64,000 bases of DNA, taken from contig JAWZSP010000009.1 in NCBI GenBank assembly GCA_034401135.1, positions 2,542,001 through 2,606,000 of the forward strand, in the 5' to 3' direction. Positions 46,815 through 58,246 of the stretch are shown here, piece by piece. Position 1 is the stretch's first letter. Every line of letters starts with the position of its first letter. Position numbers and translations under genes: made by a program. This DNA comes from Volutella citrinella. Lineage: Eukaryota > Ascomycota > Sordariomycetes > Hypocreales > Nectriaceae. The notes beneath the pieces are model-generated. The model was not told the DNA's origin and did no database searches. It worked only from the letters and a program-made list of their open reading frames with translations.

Positions 46815-48964
46815 ATGGCCACGAGGCCCAAGATTGCGACGTGTGTCGATTGTCGTCAGATGAAGGTTGGTTTGTTTCGTCTGCCGCCCCTGCGACGCGC
46901 CGGTGCACCGACTGACTGACTGATTGACTGACTGACTGACTGACTGACTGCCCGGCGACAGGTGAAATGCAACGCAAAAGAAACATTCCCGGCCCCCTGT
47001 TCACGGTGTGTGAAGCATAGTCTAGGCTGCCACATTGACCCGTCCTTCCAGAGGACCGCGAAGCGCAAGTCGGTACTACCACATATACAAACACACGAGG
47101 TCTACCTATGAAACCGAGGGCTAACCTGGCAGTCAGGCGCGCCGAGGACTTGGAAAAGGAGCTGAGGGAGATCAAGTCGAGAGCTGCCGCATCACCTGGC
47201 ACGACGACCAATTGGCGGACGACATCGCAGGACGGGTCTGAGCCCTCGCCTGCTGAGCAGCTGCCCATTGCCCCGCTGCCCTCGGCCAGGTCGACGGTCC
47301 CCGAGTACGGCTCTCGCTTTGTGGACTCGGCCTTTGAGCCGCAGGTGATTGGTGACATAAACCTGAGCCCATCTGCCATCGCAGACATTCTCAATTGGTG
47401 CGCCCCAACCTCCCTCCCGGCCGCTGCTGATACTATACTGGTGTGCGTGAACCGACTCTGACTGGTGCTCGACCAGCTACTTCACCTCATATCACCACAT
47501 CTTCCCCATCCTGCCGGACCCCTCCGTCTTCGTCCCCAACTATAGCCGCTGCCGACTGCTGTTCTGGGTGCTGGTCTCGATCGCGTCCAAGAGCATCGCA
47601 AAGTACAGCCAGCTGCAGGGCCAGCTCGAGCCGCACGTCCGCCTCCTCGCCACAAGCATCGAGCAGGCGGCAGACCACCCCCTCGGCACCGTCCAGGCGT
47701 TGCTGCTGCTCTGTTGGTGGCCTTTCCCCTTCAAGGCGCTCAGGGAGGACCCATCATGGATCTACGCGGGATCGGCCGTCCACATTGCCCTGCGATCCGG
47801 GCTGCACCGGCCTCATCATCTTTCCGACTTTGTGTACGGGGACCGACTGGATGCTACGGGTGTCTCGGTTTTTACAAAAGCCTGGATAAGCTGCTTCATT
47901 GTGAATCAGATGTAAGTGAATCCCTGCATCTGCCGAGGCGGTGGCAACAGCAACAACAACACCACCAATATCACCATCATCATCATGAAACGTTTCTCAC
48001 ATCAGGCAGTCTCGCGAGTGATCTCGGTGTGTCCTGTACCGTCCCTCTTGACTCGACCATCTTGGCTGTGGTCCGCGGTACGTCAGAGACGGCTCTCCCT
48101 TCAGTTCTTGTACAACAATTACGGATAGCATATCAGAGCTACACCATCTGTAACGCCTTGGGCAACAATGACATGACGGTCTCGGGCCTACTACCGGGCA
48201 ACTTGGGTATGATAAAGGTGTTTGAGCGAAGCCTCCACGAAGTCGAGACGCGATTGACACCCGACATGACGTCGACATACACCAAGATGGCCCTACTGCG
48301 AGTGAAACTTCAGCTCTACTCGTTCGCTCTGACGAGCACCGCATCAGAAACACGAGACGTTCGGACAGAGAGCCGTGCCTCCGAGTACCTGTCCAAGGCT
48401 GGCCGACTCGCGACGCAGGTCATCGCGACGGCATCGGAGCACGCGCCTTCTCACGGGCCACTACAGCCCTGGCCGGCGACAGCGCGTTCGTCCATAGTGT
48501 ACGCCGTCCACGTCCTCCTTAGGCTGCTGGCGTACCCGGAGCACCTTGAGCACGACATGGCTAAAAGCTACATTGGTCAGGCGTGGATGCTGCTTCACTC
48601 GCGGTCCGAGCGGCAGAATGACAGCTGGGCGCGCCTCTGTGACATTATATCTTACCTGAGCCGCGCCGACGCCGAGCGTGACGGCGCGCCGGTCAACGTG
48701 CCTCCCGTACAGGCGCGAATGGCGGCCAGCCTGGTCGTGCAGTCCATCTGGCAGGCCCGGGGCCGATTCAGCGAGGATGTGCTGCGCGAGCGGCCGAGAG
48801 ACTACACGGCCGCCGAGGCGAGAAGGGCCATGACTCAATTTGGGCTTGATCTCATGGTAGACCCCGATTTCCTGGACGGCGCGGCGTTTGAAGCCATGTC
48901 GGCGTCGATGCTGAACCTCGAGGAGGGAGTGTTGGGATTTCAATTCAACGAGGCGACAACGTAG
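46815..48964 (+). CDS. Zn2Cys6 transcription factor, probable cluster regulator
   Basis: Five exons: 46815-46865, 46962-47068, 47137-47397, 47477-47911 and 48019-48964, giving 599 residues, all in phase. The zinc binuclear cluster is C10-x2-C13-x6-C20-x9-C30-x2-C33-x6-C40 (CVDCRQMKVKC and CSRCVKHSLGC). It is interrupted after Lys17 by intron 1, which carries a GACT microsatellite. A short coiled coil follows (RAEDLEKELREIKS). The middle homology region begins SYHHIFPILPDPSVFVPNYS, as in fungal-specific activators of the Pdr/War1 style. It sits between the alcohol dehydrogenase and AtuA genes, so local control is likely (inference). Its own promoter shares the palindrome with the dehydrogenase. 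Confidence 0.9.
46905..46950. repeat. (GACT)n microsatellite inside the regulator's first intron
   Basis: About ten near-perfect GACT units with one TGATT interruption, lying in the 96-nt intron between the two halves of the zinc cluster. The minus-strand reading of this repeat as Ser/Gln repeats is not a gene. Confidence 0.85.
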
Positions 48965-49113
48965 CGGCAGTGCAATGGTCCGAAAAGTGGGTGCGAACTT
49001 GATTGTTGTTGCTGTTGTTGTATCAAAAGTACATTACTATCTATTACCGTGGTTCCTTCTCTGCTTCTCTCCTTCTCCCTCCTTGTCGCTTCATCGTCCC
49101 ATCTTCCCTACTA

Positions 49114-51111
49114 TTAACTCAAACTCATGAGCTTCTGCTGCAGCTCTTCCGGCAGCTCGAGCTTGACGAGGGGAATGTATTGTTGTGAGCCGTGGACGTC
49201 ATTCTCAAGATATCCGCCCGAGCAGGCGGGGACTCCCCGTCGCCTGCGGGGAATGGTAGCCTTGAAGGCCATGGCAGCGTCGAAGAAGCCGGCCCAGATG
49301 ATGTCGTCCTCGCCCACGGTGAAGATGCGCGCGATACACTCCTTGGTGAGGAGCCCGGACGCCTTGACCGCCTGGTAGACTTCCATGTTGTCGAACATGA
49401 CATCGAGCGTGACCTCGTACGGGCCCGAGTTCTTGGACCGGATGACCTTTGCCACGTCAATGAGGGCCCGCGGCGTATCGGCAAACGAGGGATTGCGCTG
49501 GCGCACGCCATTTGTCGCGAGCGGCGCGGCGGTGGCGGCGGCGACATGACTTGCGGATGCATCTGAAGCATCTGAAGCATCTGACCGCACACGGACCTTA
49601 TTGTAGGTGCTCCCAGACCCAATGTCATACTGCTGCCAGCGGAAGAGTCCCCGTTGGCCCTCAGCGTCGGACCCAGGGGGGGCGGTCGACGCCGGCCGGC
49701 AGCCCTCCTCGCCGTCGGACAGAGGCATCAAGTGGTAGACTGAGAACTCGGCGCACTGCTTGGTCTCGAGCTCGAACATGCCGCCGATGCCCATGGCGAA
49801 GTTGCCCGAGGTGGCCTTCTGGTTGGGGTACGAGCCGTGGACGCAGTGGACGCGGACCGCCGACGCAAGGCTGGTAGCAACCTCTTGGGTCTCGGCGATG
49901 CACTCGGCGACGATGAAGACCTCCGAGGGCACGTAGTCTGGGCGGTGCTCGTCGAAGCCGTAGACGTGGAAGCCGACGTCCCACTTCTCGTCGACGTGGC
50001 TGTGCTGGGCGCCGGCAAAGGCCCTGACCGACTCGAGGAACGAGTGCAGCTGCGGGATCAGGATCGGGTCCTTGAAGGAGCCCATGGTCAGCGTGCGGAA
50101 GCCGGCCACGCGCGCGCCCTCGAGCTTGACCGTGTACACGGTGCCCTCGTGGCGGCTGGCGTGGAAGACGGAGCCGCGCACCCGCACCGTCCTGCCGTCC
50201 CCGAGCTGCTCAAAGGTCGACTGCGCGAGGTCGATGTAGCCACCGGGGCCGACCAGCTGATCCGGCCGCGTCTTCTCGTACAACGTGTGCGCTGCGACGC
50301 TGAGGGGCGTGCATCTCGCCTCGGGGTCCAGCGGCCGGATGTCGAAGCTGAGGTCTCGGTTCATGACGCCCAGGGCACCGGTACCCTTGGGCGTGGCGCA
50401 GAGGCCGCCGCACTCGAGGATCTTGCCCATGTGAGAGATGCAGCCGAGTTCTGCCGGGGTGAGGTCGGTGTAGCCGCCCAGCTTCTGGGCATCGAGGGCC
50501 GTCTTGGCCGTGAAGGCCACGTAGGGCGCCAAGTCGTAGGCGCGCCCGGCGACGAGGACGTTGTAGTCGGGGTGCGCCTTGATAGCATCGAGGAGCGGCT
50601 CGGGCCCCATCTGCGCGACGATCCGGGGCGTCTGCTCGACGAGCTCGGCCGTCAGTGGCGGGACGGCATCTCCGCATCCCTTGATCTTGCCGGCGGCCAG
50701 CCTCTCCAGCACGACCGTCTTGGGCACCGTGGAGTAGATGGCGAGTGCCTTGAGCTTCCAGTCGCTGTGTTCGGGCTCCTGCGCAATCTCGCGGATTATG
50801 TCGAGGAACAGGTCGACGTGCTCGTCGCTGCCGTCGCCGCCCGCCGACGACAGGAGCAGCGGCACCTGGTACTTGTTGGCGAAGCAAAGCAGCTTGCCGA
50901 AGTCTCTCAGGTAGGAGGACCGGGGGCAGGTCGTGGAGCCCAGGGCCAGCTTGGAGGGCCCCGAGTCTGTCGAGCCCGAGTCGAGGATGAGGGCCGTGGG
51001 CGTCTGCAGTTGGCTGAACTGCTCGAGGGCGGCCTCGACCTGCTCGTCGGAAAAGCCATAGCCCATCATGCCCACGGGCGTGACGATCTGGCAGAGGGGT
51101 TCGGCAGACAT
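49114..51111 (-). CDS. AtuA-like (DUF1446) protein fused to DUF4387
   Basis: Single exon of 665 residues. The N-terminal ~440 residues match the AtuA family (DUF1446): VGMMGYGFSDEQVEAAL, FANKYQVPLLLSSAGGDGSD, CGDAVPPLTAELVEQTPRIV, VLVAGRAYDLAPYVAF and HMGKILECGGLCATPKG. AtuA is required for acyclic terpene utilisation in Pseudomonas. The C-terminal ~110 residues match DUF4387 (DVAKVIRSKNSGPYEVTLDV, CIARIFTVGEDDIIWAGFFD), which in bacteria is usually a separate neighbouring protein. The linker contains a short DASDASDAS repeat. The ATG at 51111 precedes SAEPLCQIVTP. No signal peptide. The biochemical activity is unknown; a role in carboxylic-acid or CoA-type metabolism is generally assumed. 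It shares its promoter with the MFS gene. Confidence 0.9.
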   Translation of the reverse strand: MSAEPLCQIVTPVGMMGYGFSDEQVEAALEQFSQLQTPTALILDSGSTDSGPSKLALGSTTCPRSSYLRDFGKLLCFANKYQVPLLLSSAGGDGSDEHVDLFLDIIREIAQEPEHSDWKLKALAIYSTVPKTVVLERLAAGKIKGCGDAVPPLTAELVEQTPRIVAQMGPEPLLDAIKAHPDYNVLVAGRAYDLAPYVAFTAKTALDAQKLGGYTDLTPAELGCISHMGKILECGGLCATPKGTGALGVMNRDLSFDIRPLDPEARCTPLSVAAHTLYEKTRPDQLVGPGGYIDLAQSTFEQLGDGRTVRVRGSVFHASRHEGTVYTVKLEGARVAGFRTLTMGSFKDPILIPQLHSFLESVRAFAGAQHSHVDEKWDVGFHVYGFDEHRPDYVPSEVFIVAECIAETQEVATSLASAVRVHCVHGSYPNQKATSGNFAMGIGGMFELETKQCAEFSVYHLMPLSDGEEGCRPASTAPPGSDAEGQRGLFRWQQYDIGSGSTYNKVRVRSDASDASDASASHVAAATAAPLATNGVRQRNPSFADTPRALIDVAKVIRSKNSGPYEVTLDVMFDNMEVYQAVKASGLLTKECIARIFTVGEDDIIWAGFFDAAMAFKATIPRRRRGVPACSGGYLENDVHGSQQYIPLVKLELPEELQQKLMSLS

Positions 51112-51855
51112 TGGAGCTGGCTCAGCGGTATATGTATGGATGGCACAGCGGGATAGGCGAATGAATGACAATATAAGGGACAAGGATAGGGATGAGGGTT
51201 ATGGGTGATAATAAGCAGCAGGTCCTTGGTCAAACTCGTCCACAGACTACGCACGGGGGAGAAGAGAAGAGCCCAACTGACGTGACGGTTGACACGAGTT
51301 ATGAAATAATGCGTCCGTTCTGCCCCGTTCACGGCCAGAGCTGCGCCTGGGCAGCATCAGATCCCTACGACCATCGACTCATGTTGACTGGCCGTGCCAT
51401 GAGTAGTACTGGCCAATCCGGGCCCTCGACGAAGCGATATCGCATGAGTGCACGATATCGGCCCGCAAAAGGCGATATCGCTTTCCGCGTTTTTCTTAGC
51501 ACCGGCAATCCAAGGTCAGCAGGCTAGCTAGAAAACCTTGCAATAAACCACCAGCCATCAGACATGGCACCTCGCCCCTCAGTAATCAGCCGGTTACAGC
51601 ACGGTCCCGAGCCGTGGTTGGTACGGACTCCCCCAGACCCCAGCCTGCTGCCCCGGATTGTTCGGCGCACGGGGCTGCGGGGATCCCAGGTTTTATGGGA
51701 GTCTCCTCCCTCCATGATTGTCTCGTCTCGAGTCAGCCAGCCTCATAGTATAAAGATGCCCTCCTCTCCCACCTCAGTCTTGAATTGAACTCTCCACCAT
51801 CCCAGTTTCATTCGATCCATTGCTCCCCACCACTAAACCAGCCATCGCCGCCAAG
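51112..51855. promoter_or_regulatory. AtuA / MFS divergent promoter with three palindromic sites
   Basis: GCGATATCGC occurs at 51434-51443 and 51472-51481, with the variant ACGATATCGG at 51452-51461. Centre-to-centre spacings are 18 and 20 bp, about two helical turns. This is an arrangement expected for cooperative regulator binding. Confidence 0.6.
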
Positions 51856-53462
51856 ATGTCATACGACGACGATGAGAAGCAGAGCGTTGCCATGACCGAG
51901 GTCAAGGCGAACCAGGAACGCTCCGAGGCCGAGGCCAGGGCGTTTGCTCTTCTCAGCGAGGAAGATGTCATCTTCATGAACAGCTTCACGAATGAACAGA
52001 GGAAGAAGATGCTTCGCAAGGTTAGTTGGTCCCGCCACGCCTCTTGAGCGAGCATCGCCATGTCTGACTGACCTTCTAACAGATCGATTGGCGCCTCGTG
52101 CCAGCCCTGGCCTTCCTCTACCTCGTCAGCTACCTCGACCGCGCCAATATTGGCAACGCCAACATCGAGGGTCTCTCCGAGGACCTGGGCATCAGCGGCA
52201 GCCAGTACAACGTCGCCCTGGCCATCTTCTTCATCCCCTACATCCTGCTCGAGATCCCCGCCAACATGGCCCTCAAGTGGTTCAAGCGCCCCTCATACTG
52301 GATCGCCATCATGACCACTACCTGGGGCCTCGTCCTGCTGTGCACCGGCTTCGTCAAGAACTACGCCGGCCTCCTCGTCTGCCGCGTCCTGCTTGGCGTC
52401 ACTGAGGCCGGCTTCTTCCCCGGCGCTATCCTCATTGTCTCCAACTGGTACGTCTGGAGCGAGCTGGGGGTCCGCGTCGCCCTCTTTTACACCTCTAGTG
52501 CCCTGGCCGGCGCCTTTTCGGGTTTGCTGGCGTACCTGATTGCCAAGATGGACGGCATCGGCGGTTACGAGGGCTGGCGCTGGATCTTCCTTCTCGAGGG
52601 TGGCGTCAGCGTCCTCATCGGCCTCGCCTGCCCGTTCCTGCTGGTGGACACTCCCTCCCTGTCCGGCTGGCTTACCGAGGACGAGAGGCGCTATCTGAAG
52701 CTCCGCAAGGAGGTCGAGGACGGCGGCCGCGAGATCCAAGCCAGGGGCCGCAAGATCACCGGCAAGGTCCTCATCGCCACGCTCACCGACTGGAAGATCT
52801 ACCTGCAGGCCGTCATTGCTCTCTCCAACACCATCCCCAACTACGGCTTCAAGTTCACCATGCCCCAGATCATGAAGAACATGGGCTACACCTCATCCAA
52901 CGCCCAACTCCTCACCATCCCGCCCTATGTGCTTGGTGCCGTCAGCGCCTACGTCTCGGCGCGCTTCTCAGACCGCTACCGATGGCGCATGCCGTTCATC
53001 GTGGGCCCCCAGCTGCTCGTCGTTATCGGCTTCGCCATCACCTGTGCCTACGCCGAGAACATCAAGCACCGCATGGCCGAGTGCTACTTTGCCGTTTCAC
53101 TTGCCTGCATTGGATTGTACCCCATCATCCCCGGTGCCAACGCATGGAACTCTAATAATCTCGCGGGGCCGGCGAAGCGTGCGGCTGGTATCGGTCTGCT
53201 GGGTACCTTTGCCAGCGCCGGTGGTCTCGGTGGCTCCTTCATCTATATCCAAGGCGAGGCGCCCAAGTATCCCACCGGCTTTGGCTTCTCGCTCGGCATG
53301 GCCGCGGCCGGTGTTGCTGCAGCTCTTATCCTTGAGTTCGCGCTTTGGACAATTAATAAAAAGAATGATAAGTTTACTATTGAGGAGATCAAGGCTAAGT
53401 ATACAGATGACGAGCTGGCGGACATGGGTGACAAGTCGCCCCTGTTTAGGTACAAGCTATAA
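51856..53462 (+). CDS. MFS transporter of the anion:cation symporter family (Dal5/Tna1-like)
   Basis: Exons 51856-52020 and 52083-53462, with a 62-nt intron (GTTAGT donor, CTAACAG acceptor), encode 514 residues. The sequence has the ACS signature start KIDWRLVPALAFLYLVSYLD-RANIGNA, then GLVLLCTGFVKNYAGLLVCR, GVTEAGFFPGAILIVSNWY and GWRWIFLLEGGVSV. Twelve helices are expected at the plasma membrane. Family members import small anions such as allantoate, nicotinate, biotin precursors or other carboxylates with protons. The shared promoter with AtuA-DUF4387 points to uptake of the compound degraded by this cluster (inference). Confidence 0.93.
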
Positions 53463-53510
53463 TTGTTAGAACCTGATGTTAACCCTGAATGTGAAACTAT
53501 ATATTGTCTA

Positions 53511-54503
53511 TTAAGTCAGACTGGCTACTACTGCTCTTTGAATAGCGGGCCATGCGCGCAGAATCATAAGCAGACTAAGGGTCGCCAGGCTTCCTATCAA
53601 AGCAAACGCTTGATCAATATCGTGAATAGTAGCGCCAGAGCGGGGGAACAAGATGCGCTTTGACAGCATGGCCCCGAACACGATCATCAGTATTGCCCCC
53701 GCTACCGCCTGTACACAGAAAAATGCAAATAGTACAAATATCGGAATCTGTAACCAAATGGTAACTTCTGGAAGAAATTCCCGCATTCTGCTGAATCTAG
53801 TTCGCATCGTCCTAATCCGACCCATGTGTGAGATCAAATAGAAACTGCCACCCAAAACTATCGCCAACAAAAAGACAGTGATGGACTGCATGAACCATAT
53901 CGCGAAGGTGAAGAAAGCCCACTCAAAGGTCCAAAGCTTGATGTGTGAAACTAGTCTGACGAACAGGGTCCAATACAGGGCCGCAATACGCACGGTCCTC
54001 CATGATAGATCAAGGCCCTTCCTCCATGATCCAGCTTCTGAAGTCGCTGCCACATCTGGACGAGGCGGAGAATTCGGTCGAAATAACAAGAGTTCCAAAA
54101 GGCATAAGGCATGGGATAGTGAAAGCACCATGAACGGCGGGACAATGGCCAAGCATCGAGGAAAGTCTGTGTCTGCGGCTATGCGATCGGAAGCAGCGTC
54201 CTTTTGTTCCGGGGCAGCCTGCTCGTCGGACACTAGGTGCCACAGACAGTAGGGAATATATTCGAATTTTTCCTTAGGGTATTGCAACATTTGAATCAGA
54301 AGATGACCCGAAACTACCACTGGGTACAGTACTGCAGCCAGAAAGTCGGCGGAGGGGCCATAGCGAGGCAAGCCATTCATCCATGAGAAGTAGAGGATAA
54401 CGACAGCAAGGTACCAAGCAGCGAGGGCGCCGGGCCCGTACAACCCGGATATGAGCTCCAAGGGGTCGGTAGGCGTGTCTCCAGAAGGGTCGTCTATTTC
54501 CAT
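53511..54503 (-). CDS. Multipass membrane protein of unknown function
   Basis: Single exon, 330 residues. Hydrophobic segments suggest about seven membrane helices, for example YLAVVILYFSWMNG, FLAAVLYPVVVSGHLLIQML, LAIVPPFMVLSLSHALCLLE, FMQSITVFLLAIVLGGSFYL and QIPIFVLFAFFCVQAVAGAI. A cytosolic loop near residue 95-110 is acidic (SDEQAAPEQKDAASD). No transporter motif or known domain was recognised. The gene is convergent with the MFS gene, whose stop lies 48 bp away, and lies just outside the palindrome-linked cluster. It is probably unrelated to it, since no GCGATATCGC site is found in its upstream region. Confidence 0.75.
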   Translation of the reverse strand: MEIDDPSGDTPTDPLELISGLYGPGALAAWYLAVVILYFSWMNGLPRYGPSADFLAAVLYPVVVSGHLLIQMLQYPKEKFEYIPYCLWHLVSDEQAAPEQKDAASDRIAADTDFPRCLAIVPPFMVLSLSHALCLLELLLFRPNSPPRPDVAATSEAGSWRKGLDLSWRTVRIAALYWTLFVRLVSHIKLWTFEWAFFTFAIWFMQSITVFLLAIVLGGSFYLISHMGRIRTMRTRFSRMREFLPEVTIWLQIPIFVLFAFFCVQAVAGAILMIVFGAMLSKRILFPRSGATIHDIDQAFALIGSLATLSLLMILRAWPAIQRAVVASLT

Positions 54504-55505
54504 TGTGTGTGCTGTAGAAACAGAACCGAGAAGTGGAAAATGGCGACTGCAACGGTATTATACTGGGATGCCAACGGCTCCGACCCATGCTGCGCTCAGC
54601 CCCGCGAATTGAATGTAATGCAGCCACCTCGGTGGCTGTTGCCAATGCGAATCCTGTGAGCTTTTCAGCTCCGAAGAATTTTCGACCGAGGCTGCGCCTC
54701 TTTAAGACCGTTACCTCTCTCCCTCTCTCTCCCCTCTGCATGCCATGCCATGTGCAAGGCCCTGTGCGCCGTGTTGGAGAGCGACTGCTTGCCTCGTTTG
54801 ATGCAGTCAGAAACTAGCGTGCCTCGCCCACTCCCGAACAGGGGTCAGCAGGTCACCCGCAGACATCATTGGCTTTTCAGTGTGGTGGGCGCTGCTCGCT
54901 TTGTGGAGTTTTTTCCTCCAGCGAGAGAAGGATGGCGTCCACTCTGATGAAACTGAACCTCGTCAAGCTGGTGCAGATACGCAAAACGTAGAGCGAGTTG
55001 TCAGCTCATCGTGGCACCGCGCCAAACAAATGCCGTTTACTCATCAGGCCTAACCCGTGGTCCTCCTGTCCGAGAAAGCTCGTTCCCATGTCTACCATCA
55101 GATCAGCCCTGGCGGCAGCTGAACAAGGGTGCTGCAGCCAGTTCCCGCCATGTCCAGGCCCAGGGCTTTCCCCGCCATCCAATCAATTGATCCGTGGGCT
55201 GGCAGCTGAAATTTGAGGCGTGACTATTAGGCTCACAGCACCGAGGGGCGTTGTCCACACCGTCTGGTTGGCCCATTGTGTCCAGCGGCACATAGTCGAG
55301 GCTCTGTCCCGTACGTTGTGGCTTCCACGGTCCGTCCACCTGGTCCGCCCAACTTGCAGTTAGTCCATTGCTTGACGAGAATAGGCTCGCATCAGGCGCC
55401 ATGGATAGCGTGGTATATAGCCCCGACTCCCATGCTAATTATTAGACATGCCAAGGCGCAACTCTAATTCTAGCGCATCTCGAGCAAGCGGCTCCGCGAT
55501 TCACA
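54504..55505. other. Intergenic between divergent genes
   Basis: One kilobase with promoters of both membrane-protein genes. A CT-rich stretch lies at 54705-54735. No gene or repeat was recognised. Confidence 0.5.
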
Positions 55506-57590
55506 ATGGTCGACTTTGATCGCCAAATCTGGACCGACTACTCGCGTCCTGTCGGCCAGCAGACTATCATCACGCTGAAGACCTCCGAGGGCCACTACTT
55601 CGTCGCCTTTTTGACTGTCCTCGTCACCATCGCCGGCACCAGCGCCTGGGGCATCCTGTCCTACATCCTGCACAGCCATGTCGTCCGAAACCGCCAACTG
55701 ACCGATGTCTTCGACATCCAGCAGCGCGTTGCTCTGCGCAACCCCAAGCCCATGGTCGGGACGATGATCGACTCTGTCAAGCTTCACTGGGCCTGGTCCA
55801 AGCACAATACTCCGCGCCTCATGTCGCGCACGCTGAGAATCGTTATCCCGGTCTTCATCCTCTTCACCTTGAGCATGGTTGCCTCCATCTTCGCCGGTAG
55901 GGTTGCCCTCAACGAGAAGACGGGTGCCATTGCGCTGGCGCGGACCGACAATTGCGGCATCACCTTGACGCATAACGAATCATACCCTCAAGAGGTCACA
56001 GACCTTCTGTTTGACAAGGCCAACAACGACATGGCCGCAGCAAGGGCCTATGCAAATGCCTTCTATACCCGCACGAACTTGCGCTCAAGTCAATCGCCCT
56101 ACACTGTGACCTCCCTTCCATATGATGTCGATACTAAGGCGACATGCCCGTTTAGCGACCAGACATGGTGCCGGTCCGACAATACGACCATCGAGTTGAC
56201 GTCCCACAAGATCGACTCCCACCGAATGCTGGGCATCAATGCTCCGAAGCAAGACCGTGTCCAGTTCCAAACAAGCGACCTTTGCAGCATAGTCAAAGTT
56301 CCGATAGAATACGTACGATCGACCAATTACAAAGTCCTTGGTGACGTCAACCAATATTATCTCGGCAAGGCATTGTTAGCCAATGTTGACTACACATATT
56401 TGTATACTTACACTCGAGAGTCCGATAGTATCGGCTATCAGATAATGTACGTCTGCCTGACTGCCCCAAACAGCTCCATCGTTCACCATCTGAATACAGT
56501 GCTATGGAGAACGGAACCGAGTGGTCTGCTCTTCCGCAGCTGATGCGCAACGACCCGGTGGGCTCGAGTGGTGGCGCCACTGCTTCGCTCCTTATACTCA
56601 CGGGAAATTCCATTCGCTACACGGAGCGCGTCTACGACCCATTGTTCGAGACAAAACCCATACCAGATGCCAAGACTAAGCTATACCAGAGCGCCTGGCG
56701 TGCCACGTTCATGGTCTGCTGGGAGTCGTATCGCATGTGCAACCCGGCCAACGACAGATGCCTGCCATGGAGCACTTTTGGCCCTCTGACACACGCTGCT
56801 GGGAACAACAGCCTAGGATTCAATCAAGCCCAAGCCGCCACGGCTTTCCGAATCGCGAACAGTATCCAGCTGACGGGATTCATCCAGAGCATCAAGTCTC
56901 TCGGGACAGCAGGTAAGTTCCGTACTGGTCTCCTTGTCGGCAGAGCCACCACTAATGCGTGCTACAGCACTGTATGCGAGCTCCAAGGTCATGTTCAACA
57001 CAAGGTCGACACCACTGCCCAACGGACAGTGGCAAAGAGAAGTCGAGGGCTGGTTCCAGACCAAGCTGGCAGCCATCCAGGCGGGCGTCGTAGCCTTCAG
57101 TACCAAGCCCAACCGGATCCAGGGTGTCAAGATTGTCTCCCCGTTCAAGGACTCGGACCTTCTTCGGTCTGCCAACGTGTCGGACGCGGTCATCAAATTG
57201 ATACAGTCGCAGTGCCACTCGCAGCTCGTCATGAGTAGCGGCGAGATCCAAAATTTTAGCCAGGCGGGCGTGCTCGTCATCGTCATCGCGAGCGCCGTGC
57301 TGGTCCTCGTCAATACTTACATTAGGGAGATTATGGACCTGTGCGGTCGCCTGCGCAAGGGCTCCAAGGGCTCCGACGCCCGCCAGGCCGACGAGAAGCT
57401 GCATCTGTTGCGTATGGCGCTCTTGGGTGCCGGTCAGGTGTCGCATGGGAGCTGGGATCTGACAGACTCGGATGTCCCTGTCACAGTCCAGCCCGAGTAT
57501 GTGGCAGAGCTGTACAAGGACTCCAAGTTTGCAGTATACCCAGAGAAGGATGAGACGTCGCCTTTGTATAGAAGTCATATAGCTCAGTAG
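55506..57590 (+). CDS. Large fungal membrane protein of unknown function
   Basis: Exons 55506-56446, 56500-56912 and 56968-57590, giving 658 residues with consistent phases. Membrane spans are at residues ~30-50 (HYFVAFLTVLVTIAGTSAWG), ~118-138 (LRIVIPVFILFTLSMVASIF) and near the C-terminus (AGVLVIVIASAVLVLVNTYI). Between the last two is a long extracytoplasmic region with several N-glycosylation sequons and conserved cysteines (TCPFSDQTWCRSDNTT, CWESYRMCNPANDRC). The layout resembles the protein at 14835-17475, although direct homology is not obvious by eye. No function can be assigned. Confidence 0.8.
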
Positions 57591-58246
57591 TACAACTATA
57601 TATCGAGTAGGATAGTATTTCACTGTATCTTTATTCTAGCAGCCCTAGGCACTATTCCGAGCAATGTCAGCTTAAAATTAGACTATAACCCACGCGAAAT
57701 ACACGCGCGTTGTCGTGCCCAATCAGTGGCCAGGCCCACAATTAGGCGGAGGATGCGCATCCCTCTAGGAGGACGGGTGAATGCGGACGAATAACACGAA
57801 TAAGCCTCGTTCTCACTAAGAGCATATTATGTAAATAACTAGCTTATATAATGACGTATGATCCCTGCAAGAAGCGGGGTAAGCACGCACACAATACATC
57901 ATCATCATTGGATCCGACAGTTATGTAATGTTATTTACACCGGTGGTGTTTGAATAGGCCTTACTCATTATTCCAAATGCGCCCCACCAGCGGACTTCTA
58001 ACAAAGCACTATATGTAAAAAACGAGGAGCGGAGAAGCTGGCCCTCCCTTGCTCTCCCAGCTCGCACTTTGAGCCCGAAATAGTTTAGTTCTAATCGCCA
58101 GAGTTTGGGCTGCACCATTTCCTTATTAGTACGTCGTCCCAATCTCGGTCTCCACACCAGACCTGACCAACTGGCATTGCTTCACAATCTGCTGTCTGGC
58201 AAATAAGCTCGGTACTCGGCCTCAATTTAGGCCGGTTCAAATCACC
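57591..58246. other. Intergenic, nothing recognised
   Basis: AT-richer spacer upstream of the Zn2Cys6 gene at 58247. No coding frame or repeat is supported. Confidence 0.4.

Noticed and set aside
46666..47394. Minus-strand frame with SQSVSQSVSQS repeats
   Set aside because: It is the reading of the GACT microsatellite and the antisense of Zn2Cys6 exons.
49837..51156. Long plus-strand open frame of 439 residues
   Set aside because: It is antisense to the GC-rich AtuA-DUF4387 gene; composition and lack of domains show it is a shadow.
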